From JAVVEZ01 sp032250895 (GTDB taxonomy: Bacteria > Pseudomonadota > Gammaproteobacteria > Pseudomonadales > Pseudohongiellaceae): DNA of 50,301 nucleotides. The translations under genes were made by a program, and so were the position numbers. Numbering within the stretch: position 1 is the stretch's first letter; every line of letters starts with the position of its first letter. Positions 35,026 through 41,429 of the stretch are shown one piece after another. The stretch lies in NCBI GenBank assembly GCA_032250895.1, contig JAVVEZ010000017.1:1-50301 (forward strand), in the 5' to 3' direction. The notes under the pieces are model-generated. The model did not search any database, was not told the origin of the DNA, and saw only the letters and a list, made by a program, of their open reading frames with translations.

Positions 35026-35053
35026 AAAAAACCCGCCTTGGGAGCGGGTTTTT
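35026..35053 (-). terminator. Intrinsic terminator in the ileS leader (putative attenuator)
   Basis: Read on the minus strand: a 10-base-pair stem AAAAACCCGC/GCGGGTTTTT with a 7-base loop, then a run of six T, ending 32 bases before the ileS start codon. No minus-strand gene ends upstream (the neighbour at 35329 is divergent), so a terminator here can only act on the leader of ileS-aroG. It is the kind of hairpin used in transcription attenuation. GAGTGGG at 35087-35093 can pair with CCCGCTC in the 5' arm (35042-35048, one G-U pair) as an antiterminator. Confidence 0.85.
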
Positions 35054-35099
35054 CTCATTTCAGCTTGCTGTCAATTGATCGCCGATCCCACTCACTCGT

Positions 35100-35159
35100 T
35101 CAAAGTGCGTAGAACTCAATAAATATTATGTGCTGGCTGTTGAGGGCTGGAATCGACAT
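35100..35159 (-). CDS. Possible 19-aa ileS leader peptide
   Basis: Short frame ATG to TGA reading MSIPALNSQH then IIFIEFYAL. Four of 19 codons are Ile, three of them in the run Ile-Ile-Phe-Ile with two rare ATA codons. The stop codon lies six bases ahead of the GAGTGGG segment proposed as antiterminator, so a ribosome at the stop would cover it while one stalled at the Ile run would not. Against it: no Shine-Dalgarno is seen, and TTGACT..TAATCC just upstream could put the transcript start almost at the ATG (leaderless). A hypothesis, not a confirmed gene. Confidence 0.4.
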   Translation of the reverse strand: MSIPALNSQHIIFIEFYAL

Positions 35160-35328
35160 GGGGCGAAGGATTAGGGATTCCGCGACGAAAGTCAAGCATT
35201 GCGTGCCTTCAGAGCCATATCTTCTGATATGCGTTACTAATCCGCATTGTCCGCCGTCCTCATATATCTGGATGCAAAGCCCCTGTGATAGGCTTGGCAC
35301 TGGCTGAAAATCAGTGGAGCAGAGGTGT

Positions 35329-36732
35329 ATGGCGATCTTGACGTTTATTGGCGCAGCCCAGGAAGTGACGGGTTCCTGTTATCTGCTGGAATCCGAGGCT
35401 CTCGGCAAGGTCTTGCTGGATTGCGGCATGCACCAGGGCGGAGACGCCATCGAGCGCCTGCAAAACGAAAATTTTCCCTTCAAGCCGGCGGAGATCGATG
35501 CGCTGATTCTTTCGCATGCCCATCTGGACCACTGTGGTCTGATTCCCAAACTGGTACACGAGGGTTTCCGGGGCAGGATCCACTGCACCCGGGCCAGCGC
35601 AAAGCTGCTGCCGGTGATGCTGAAGGACGCGGCGGGTCTCTATGAACGCGACGTGCAGCAGGAAAATAGGCGGCGCCAGCGCCGGGGACAGAAGCCACTG
35701 AAGCCGGCCTATCTGAAAAGCGACGTCGACAAGGCCCTGAAACTCTGTCAGGGAACGCGCTACCGTGAACTGCTGCAATTGACACCACGGGCGACAGTCA
35801 CCTTCCATGATGCCGGTCACATCCTGGGCTCGGCCATCGTGGAGTTGAAGCTGATGGAAAAGGGGCAGGAGAAGACGCTGGTGTTTTCCGGTGATCTGGG
35901 CAAGCAGGGTTCGGTGCTGATGAATGACCCGGCGACGCTGAGCCAGGCGGACGTATTGCTGATGGAAGGAACTTATGGCAATCGCGATCACCGGACGCTG
36001 GATGATACGGTGACGCAGCTCGAACAGATACTCGATGATACCTGGCGGAAAAAAGGCAATGTGATGATTCCGGCCTTTGCGGTGGGTCGGACGCAGGAGA
36101 TACTCTTTCATCTGGGCAGCCTGCGCAATGCCGGCCGTCTGGCCGACTGGCAGGTTTTTCTCGACAGCCCCATGGCCATCGCGGTGACCGATATCTACGA
36201 TCAGTGCCTGCCCTTGCTCGACCCGGTGGATGTGGAAAAGTTGAGCCAGGCCTATGAATCCTCCCTGAAGGGTTTTCTGCCCCAGCTGGTGTATACCAGG
36301 ACCCCGGAAGAATCCATGGCTATCAACAAAGTGAGTCATGGCGCTATTATAATCGCCGGTAGCGGCATGTGTACGGGTGGCCGGATCCGGCATCATTTCA
36401 AGCAGGGCATCTGGAACAAGCACAACACAATCATTATCGCCGGCTTTCAGGCACGTGGGACACTTGGCAGGATGCTGGTCGATGGGGTAAAAAAAATCAG
36501 ACTGTTCGGGGATGAATTCGTGGTCAACGCGCGGATCGAAACCCTGGGAGGGTTCTCTGCCCATGCCGGACAGAGCGAACTCCTGCAGTGGCGCTCCTGT
36601 TTCCGGAATCAGCCCCGAACCCTGTTGATTCATGGTGAGCCGGAGGCGCTGGAAGCCCTGTCCATGAAGCTCTGGAATGAGAAAGGCATCAATTCCGAGA
36701 TACCTTATCAAGGGCAACACCTGTTTTTTTAA
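35329..36732 (+). CDS. Beta-CASP metallo-beta-lactamase RNA nuclease
   Basis: A 467-aa protein combining an MBL domain with a beta-CASP insert, as in CPSF/RNase-J-type nucleases. Zinc motif HAHLDH at residues 63-68, then HDAGHILGS near residue 160 and FSGDLG near 190. The beta-CASP part carries PAFAVGRTQEIL near 250 and IIIAGSGMCTGGRI near 345, and the RNA-specificity C-terminal domain has GGFSAHAGQSEL. Most similar in layout to bacterial YSH1-like proteins of unknown physiological target. The start at 35329 has AGAGGTG upstream; five more residues are open before it. Divergent from ileS. Confidence 0.92.
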   Translation: MAILTFIGAAQEVTGSCYLLESEALGKVLLDCGMHQGGDAIERLQNENFPFKPAEIDALILSHAHLDHCGLIPKLVHEGFRGRIHCTRASAKLLPVMLKDAAGLYERDVQQENRRRQRRGQKPLKPAYLKSDVDKALKLCQGTRYRELLQLTPRATVTFHDAGHILGSAIVELKLMEKGQEKTLVFSGDLGKQGSVLMNDPATLSQADVLLMEGTYGNRDHRTLDDTVTQLEQILDDTWRKKGNVMIPAFAVGRTQEILFHLGSLRNAGRLADWQVFLDSPMAIAVTDIYDQCLPLLDPVDVEKLSQAYESSLKGFLPQLVYTRTPEESMAINKVSHGAIIIAGSGMCTGGRIRHHFKQGIWNKHNTIIIAGFQARGTLGRMLVDGVKKIRLFGDEFVVNARIETLGGFSAHAGQSELLQWRSCFRNQPRTLLIHGEPEALEALSMKLWNEKGINSEIPYQGQHLFF

Positions 36733-36794
36733 AACGGTTTCTTTTCTGTAAAACCCGGTTTATATTAAGGGCACTTTTGGAATTTTGGCTTGCC

Positions 36795-36831
36795 GTCATC
36801 CTCGCGCAGACGGGAATGATGGATTCCCGGA
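36795..36831. repeat. REP-like palindromic unit
   Basis: The sequence CGTCATCCTCGCGCAGACGGG followed by AATGATGG resembles the widely scattered REP pattern of the form GTCATnCCCGCGnAGGCGGGAAT and can fold as an imperfect hairpin. It lies in the 350-base gap after the beta-CASP gene. One copy only, so the family is not established here. Confidence 0.45.
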
Positions 36832-36897
36832 GCTGCCCGCAAGCGGCGCAACGCTGAAAGGCGTAAATAATAAAACGTATCAATATCAGTCATTGTC

Positions 36898-37065
36898 TAG
36901 GAGCCTGTCGGACTCAGGTGCCCGTAGCGAGGCGAGTGGTAAATTGAGGACAGTTTTTCGCGAAATTTCGGCGCATGGCGGGTTCCCCTGTAATGAAATT
37001 TCGCGGAAAAATGGACCGATTTAACGCCGCCGCAGTAGGGCAATCCTGAGTCCGACAGGCTCCTA
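36898..37065. repeat. 168-base long inverted repeat (MITE-like)
   Basis: The outer arms are perfect over 21 bases (36898-36918 with 37045-37065; arm begins TAGGAGCCTGTCGGACTC). The inner arms TTTTTCGCGAAATTTC (36954-36969) and GAAATTTCGCGGAAAAA (36995-37011) pair with a single bulge, and the stretches between are imperfectly complementary. The loop is about 25 bases. It has no coding content. It ends 17 bases before the next start codon and so will be part of, or just upstream of, the leader of that gene. Confidence 0.8.
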
Positions 37066-37082
37066 CTAGGGAGTTCCGCTGC

Positions 37083-37463
37083 ATGAGAGTTCTGGCTACA
37101 GCGCTGTTGTTATTGTCTGTATTGCAAGCATTTCCAGCCCTTGCCCAGGAGGGATTTCCGTTGGATGGCACCTGGCGCGGACAATGGGGGAGCGAGGGTG
37201 AAAAGACGCTGGTGGTCATCGTCATGGCCTGGGATGGAGAGCATATCACCGGCCGTATCAATCCCGGCCGCAATGCCGTCAATATCAGCGCGGCCGAGCT
37301 GGACGCCAGCAACTGGCAGGTCCGGATCGAGGCCACTGCCAGGTCGGGAGAGCCCATCGTCATTGCGGGTGTGCTGGAGAACATTGGTTCCTATCAGCGC
37401 ACCATCACCGGTACCTGGACCATTGGCGGTGTCGAGAGTCCTCTGATACTGACCAGGGAATAG
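37083..37463 (+). CDS. Small secreted protein of unknown function (126 aa)
   Basis: Signal peptide with cleavage expected after ALA (about residue 21: FPALAQEG). The mature part is about 105 aa and looks all-beta: LDGTWRGQW, TLVVIVMAWDGEHITGRINPG, then TITGTWTIGGVESPLILTRE. The GTW and ITG strands suggest a small lipocalin-like or DUF-type barrel, but no function is assigned. AGGGAG lies about 10 bases ahead of the ATG. I have an impression that such proteins accompany the 'GHWEG' and DUF6152 families, as here; unverified. Confidence 0.75.
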   Translation: MRVLATALLLLSVLQAFPALAQEGFPLDGTWRGQWGSEGEKTLVVIVMAWDGEHITGRINPGRNAVNISAAELDASNWQVRIEATARSGEPIVIAGVLENIGSYQRTITGTWTIGGVESPLILTRE

Positions 37464-37487
37464 CCGGTTGACGACGAATCTTTGAAT

Positions 37488-37543
37488 GGCAGGCTGTTGA
37501 AAAACAGCCTGCCAACCCGGGTCATGGATGGACTTTTTCAACA
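37488..37543. repeat. Nested hairpins between two exported-protein genes
   Basis: A perfect 11-base stem GGCAGGCTGTT/AACAGCCTGCC with a GAAA loop (37488-37513) overlaps a second possible pairing, TGTTGAAAAA (37495-37504) with TTTTTCAACA (37534-37543). The two structures exclude each other. No T-run directly follows the first stem. The TGTTGAAAAA/TTTTTCAACA pair recalls ends of dispersed repeats in related bacteria. Confidence 0.6.
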
Positions 37544-37565
37544 AACTGATAAGGGAATCTGGAAA

Positions 37566-38387
37566 ATGCGGGATGTCGGCATGAAGTGGAAAGTCTGTCT
37601 CGGTGTTGTCTTCAGTGTGAACTTGTTGCTGGCGGCCTGTAGTGAGGCACCGCCATCGGCCCCATCCGGTCCGGCAGGTTCAGCGCCGGGCCCGGTCCGT
37701 GAGACCCCGCGCTACCCCGATGGCAGCGTGCGCTTTGACCGGCTGCCGGGAGAAAAAGGCTATTGGGGCAAGGCCAGTGCCAGTGCGCTGGTGGAAGACG
37801 GCGTGACGGTGGCCATGGACAGCCGGGGTTTGCTGGCGGATATCACTGATGCCGGCAAGGTGGCCCCGTTTCAGCCCTGGGCCCTGGGCCTGTACAAGTA
37901 CCGCCAGGCGAACGGTCTGCAGGATGATCCGGTGAAGGTTTGTATTTCACCGGCGGGGCCGCGTCATATGCAGGTGGAGGGTGGCTTCAGGATCATTCAG
38001 GATCGCAACTATGAACGCGTCTATGTGTTGTTTGGTGGAGGCAACAGAAACTGGCGGGTGATTTTCATGGACGGTCGTACCCCTCCCAATCCGGAAGAAG
38101 TCACCGGGACGTATTACGGCTATTCTTCCGGCCACTGGGAAGGCGACACCCTGGTGGTCGAGTCCAGTGGCTTCAACGACAGATTCTGGTTTTCCAATGG
38201 GGGCCTGCCGCATACGCCGGCGCTGAAACTCACCGAACGTTTTTCCCGCCCGGACCATGACACGCTGAGCTATGAAGTCACCATAGATGATCCCCGGACC
38301 TATACCCGGCCCTGGACCAGCACCTGGACTGCGGCCTGGGTTGACGGGGGCGAGATCGAAGAACATTTTTGCGAAGATACGCGTTAG
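37566..38387 (+). CDS. 'GHWEG'-family lipoprotein of unknown function
   Basis: A 273-aa predicted lipoprotein: hydrophobic start and lipobox LLLAAC, with Cys near residue 26, then a Pro/Ala/Ser-rich linker. The core has the same motif order as the gene at 21593: GHWEGDTLVVESSGF near residue 193, TIDDPRTYTRPW near residue 240 and a C-terminal EEHFCEDTR in place of YDYACSENNR. The two are clear paralogues. Function unknown. AAGGGAA 10 bases upstream supports the ATG at 37566; ATG 37581 is possible. Followed after 20 bases by a DUF6152 gene, the same neighbour as in the first cassette. Confidence 0.82.
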   Translation: MRDVGMKWKVCLGVVFSVNLLLAACSEAPPSAPSGPAGSAPGPVRETPRYPDGSVRFDRLPGEKGYWGKASASALVEDGVTVAMDSRGLLADITDAGKVAPFQPWALGLYKYRQANGLQDDPVKVCISPAGPRHMQVEGGFRIIQDRNYERVYVLFGGGNRNWRVIFMDGRTPPNPEEVTGTYYGYSSGHWEGDTLVVESSGFNDRFWFSNGGLPHTPALKLTERFSRPDHDTLSYEVTIDDPRTYTRPWTSTWTAAWVDGGEIEEHFCEDTR

Positions 38388-38407
38388 CAAGTGAGGAGAA
38401 CCGAGCC

Positions 38408-38839
38408 ATGAAGCCTTCCCTGAGTAAACGTTTGACCCGGATCGGCACACTGTTGCTGCTGGCGCTGCCGGTGGTGGTACAGGCCCATCATTCGTTCCGG
38501 GCGCAGTATGATGCCAATCAGCCGGTGACACTGCAGGGCTATGTCACCAAGGTGGAATGGTATAACCCCCACGCCTATTTTTATCTCGACGTGGAAAATC
38601 CGGAGACCGGCGAAATTGAAAACTGGGGCATCGAGATGGGGCCGCCCCACATGCTGCAGAACCGGGGCTGGAACAAAAACAGCATGCAGATCGGCGATGA
38701 GATCCGGGTAGAGGCCACCCGCGCCCGCGATGGCAGCAGCACGGCCAACGCCCGCACCGTGATCATGGTTGCCACCGGCAAGGTGATGGGCGCGGCCTCC
38801 AGTGAAGCGCAGACGATTACCGGTGGCCAGGGCGATTAG
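38408..38839 (+). CDS. DUF6152-family exported protein (second copy)
   Basis: A 143-aa protein. The signal peptide (residues 1-26, ending VVVQA) is followed at once by HHSFRAQYD, so the mature N-terminus is again predicted to be His-His. The core matches its paralogue at 22442: LQGYVTKVEWYNPHAYFYL, NWGIEMGPPHMLQNRGW and GDEIRVEATRARDGS. Unlike the first copy it has extra His (PPHML) and a 20-residue Ser/Thr/Gly tail. GAGGAG precedes the ATG. Its TAG stop is the first triplet of a perfect 18-base inverted repeat, so the tail may have been set by insertion of that element. Confidence 0.82.
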   Translation: MKPSLSKRLTRIGTLLLLALPVVVQAHHSFRAQYDANQPVTLQGYVTKVEWYNPHAYFYLDVENPETGEIENWGIEMGPPHMLQNRGWNKNSMQIGDEIRVEATRARDGSSTANARTVIMVATGKVMGAASSEAQTITGGQGD

Positions 38840-38881
38840 TGTAGTGTCCTGAATAAAGTATACATTCAGGACACTACACTA
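38837..38881. repeat. Perfect 18-base inverted repeat overlapping a stop codon
   Basis: TAGTGTAGTGTCCTGAAT and its exact reverse complement are separated by 9 bases that contain the palindrome GTATAC. No T-run follows, so it is not a standard terminator, although it will form a very stable hairpin at the end of the DUF6152 mRNA. The arm sequence looks like the end of a transposable element; it may be a minimal MITE. Confidence 0.75.
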
Positions 38882-39244
38882 ACTTCATGCGCGGGCACTG
38901 ACCACCCTGGCCTTGCTGAACCGGAACTGAGGACGCGGGTGATGAACCCTTCCGTTGCCCCTGTCAGGAAAGCAAACCCGATCCGGTCAGGATGATCGGT
39001 GAATGGTTTTTTGTTGATCTGTCTTAACTTTTCTTAATCCCGATCCTTCAGAATGGTAGCCGGGCCGGTGTCCGGGCCTGTTTCTTGCAAGTCTCTTTTG
39101 TGGACGAAGTGCCAGGGGCTGTGGCAGACAGTCTCAGCAAGGGTCATCCCGGCCCCGAGGTGCATGAGGCATGGAAATGCACCGAATGTGTGCATTGTCC
39201 GGAACAGGCCGATAGACCCGCTGGAATCTGCAAGCAATGGAATC
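38882..39244 (+). promoter_or_regulatory. Gap ahead of the glycogen operon; possible promoter
   Basis: A 363-base stretch with no gene I can support. An open frame continues upstream of the malQ start to 39053, but it does not look like protein. TTGTTG (39011-39016) and CTTAAT (39033-39038) with a 16-base spacer are the best sigma-70-like pair I see, leaving about 200 bases of leader before malQ. The match is weak. Confidence 0.3.
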
Positions 39245-41380
39245 ATGAGAACCGACAAACACGACCTGAGCGAGATGATGCTGGCGCTGCCCCGGAGCAA
39301 ACTGGAAAAACTGCTCGACGTGACGGGCATCGCGTCTGAATTCATCGAATTTTCCGGTAATGTCGCCCTTACCCCCTTGCGCAACCGGATCAGCATCCTG
39401 GTGGCGCGCGGCATTACCCCCGGCAGCGAAGCGGAACTGGATGAACTGCTGGCGCAGTCGAGCGCTGAACCCTGGACACAATGGCTGCCCCCGGTGGTGC
39501 TGATGGGCAGGCAGCACTTTGTGGTCCGCTGTGCCTGTCATGAGGAAGAAGCCGGGCAGCCCATGATCTGGGAAGTCCGGCTGGAAACCGGGGAAAAAAT
39601 GACCGGGAAATTCAGCTTTGCGGATTTCCCGGTCATGGAAACGGCACAGTTGGACGGGCAACACTTCCGCGCCGTGGAGTTGCCACTGCCATCCTTGCCA
39701 ACAGGATATCATCAACTGCAGCTCAGTAATGGCGAGAAATGGGTGTCGAGCCTGCTGATGGTCAGCCCGGAGCGCTGTTATGGGCCGGAATGGGTGTCTG
39801 CCGGCAGCAAGCTTTGGGGAGTATCGGCGCAATTGTATTCCCTGCGCTCAGCTCATAATTGGGGGCTGGGCAATTTTTCCGACTTGCAGGAGCTGATCGT
39901 CTGCAGTGCCCGGCAGGGCGCTGATTTCATTTTGCTGAATCCCCTGCATGCACTGGACTTGCAATATCCGGAAAATTGCAGCCCCTACAGTCCGGTCGAT
40001 CGGCGTTTTCTGAATCCCCTGTATATCGACCCGCAGGCCGAGGACGATTTCAGTGACAACCCGGCGTTGTTGGCGCTTTGCAGTGAGCCGGCCTGGAAAG
40101 AGCAGGAAGCGGCGCTCAGTGCCGCTCCCCTGGTCGATTACGCCGGGGTTTTCAGGCTGAAGTTCCGCGCTTTTGATCTCATGTATCAGGGTTTTCGGGA
40201 CACCCACCTGCAAACGGCTTCGCCACGGGCCAGGCAGTTTGAAGACTATGTGGCCAGTCAGGGACCGGCACTCGGGGTTTTTGCCAGCTTTCAGGCCACG
40301 ATTGCCCTGGACGGTATCGCCTGCTGTCATGACAGCGGATTCCATCTGTATCTGCAATGGCTGGCGGCGCGACAACTGGCCGCCTGCCAGGCACTGGCGC
40401 TGGCACAGGGGATGGCCGTGGGCGTGATTCGGGATCTGGCCGTGGGCGGTGGCATCGACAGTTGCGAGGTGCAGACCAATCCGGCATTGTTCTGCCGGGA
40501 GGCACGCATTGGCGCACCGCCTGATAATTACAACCCGGATGGTCAGAACTGGGGTTTGCCGCCACTGCGCCCGGATCGGCTGGCAAAAACCGGCTACACC
40601 CTCTTTATCGAGCTCTTGCAGAGCAACATGCAGGGCTGCGGGGCCTTGCGCATAGACCATGTGATGGCCTTGATGCGCCTGTGGTGGTGTCCCACCGATG
40701 GCAGCAATGCCTCGGGCGCCTATGTCCATTATCCGGTGAATGAACTGTTTGCGATTCTCCGGATTGAAAGCATGCGCGCCCGCTGTCTGGTGATCGGAGA
40801 GGATCTGGGCGTGGTGCCGCCGGCGATACGCAGCCATATCCAGGAATCGGGAATATTTACCAACCTGGTGTTTTATTTTGAAAAAGTGGATGTCCTGAAC
40901 TTCAGGAAGCCGGCAGATTATGCCCGTATGGCCCTGGCCATCATTGCCAACCATGATGTCCCGACCCTGCGGGCCTGGTGGGACGTGCGGGATCTGCTGT
41001 TGCGCAGAAGCCTGGGGATGATTGCCAGTGACCTCCAGCTCGATGCTGAAAGAGCCCATCGCCAGCGGGAAAAAAGGGCGGTGTTCGACTGGCTTGCCGA
41101 AGCCGGTCTGTTGCCGGCAAGCTGGGCTGAGCGGGATGAAAGTCGAGCCTTTGATGTGGAATTGGGCGCAGCGATAATGCAATGCTGTGCCTCCTGCGCA
41201 TCCCAATTGCTGTCCGTGCAGCTGGATGACCTGGCTCTGCTCGACACCCCGGTCAACATTCCCGGCACCAGCACCGAATATCCCAACTGGAGACGCAAGA
41301 TTCCGTGTTCGGTGGCGACACTGTTTGCCAGGGAGAGTACGATGCGCATGCTTGCCGGTATAAAGCAGGAAAGGCCTTGA
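39245..41380 (+). CDS. malQ: 4-alpha-glucanotransferase (amylomaltase)
   Basis: Transfers maltodextrin segments between glucans, releasing glucose, in the cytoplasm. 711 aa, GH77, with an N-terminal extension of about 140 residues as in E. coli MalQ. Catalytic residues line up with the family: Asp471 (ALRIDHVM), Glu519 (IGEDLG) and Asp571 (ANHDVPT). Also SPYSPVDRRFLNPLYID near residue 255. The start MRTDKHD is preferred for protein-like sequence; its ribosome binding site is weak, and a shorter start at the MM pair eight residues on is possible. First gene of the glycogen cluster, 49 bases before glgB. Confidence 0.94.
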   Translation: MRTDKHDLSEMMLALPRSKLEKLLDVTGIASEFIEFSGNVALTPLRNRISILVARGITPGSEAELDELLAQSSAEPWTQWLPPVVLMGRQHFVVRCACHEEEAGQPMIWEVRLETGEKMTGKFSFADFPVMETAQLDGQHFRAVELPLPSLPTGYHQLQLSNGEKWVSSLLMVSPERCYGPEWVSAGSKLWGVSAQLYSLRSAHNWGLGNFSDLQELIVCSARQGADFILLNPLHALDLQYPENCSPYSPVDRRFLNPLYIDPQAEDDFSDNPALLALCSEPAWKEQEAALSAAPLVDYAGVFRLKFRAFDLMYQGFRDTHLQTASPRARQFEDYVASQGPALGVFASFQATIALDGIACCHDSGFHLYLQWLAARQLAACQALALAQGMAVGVIRDLAVGGGIDSCEVQTNPALFCREARIGAPPDNYNPDGQNWGLPPLRPDRLAKTGYTLFIELLQSNMQGCGALRIDHVMALMRLWWCPTDGSNASGAYVHYPVNELFAILRIESMRARCLVIGEDLGVVPPAIRSHIQESGIFTNLVFYFEKVDVLNFRKPADYARMALAIIANHDVPTLRAWWDVRDLLLRRSLGMIASDLQLDAERAHRQREKRAVFDWLAEAGLLPASWAERDESRAFDVELGAAIMQCCASCASQLLSVQLDDLALLDTPVNIPGTSTEYPNWRRKIPCSVATLFARESTMRMLAGIKQERP

Positions 41381-41429
41381 GAATCTGCAGGGTTCAGGCG
41401 CAGGAGTTGTGAGAGTGCAGGATCGGGGA

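Noticed and set aside
34995..35328. Gram-positive-type T-box riboswitch ahead of ileS
   Set aside because: The leader is too short and I see no T-box core sequence or specifier stem; a leader-peptide attenuator fits better.
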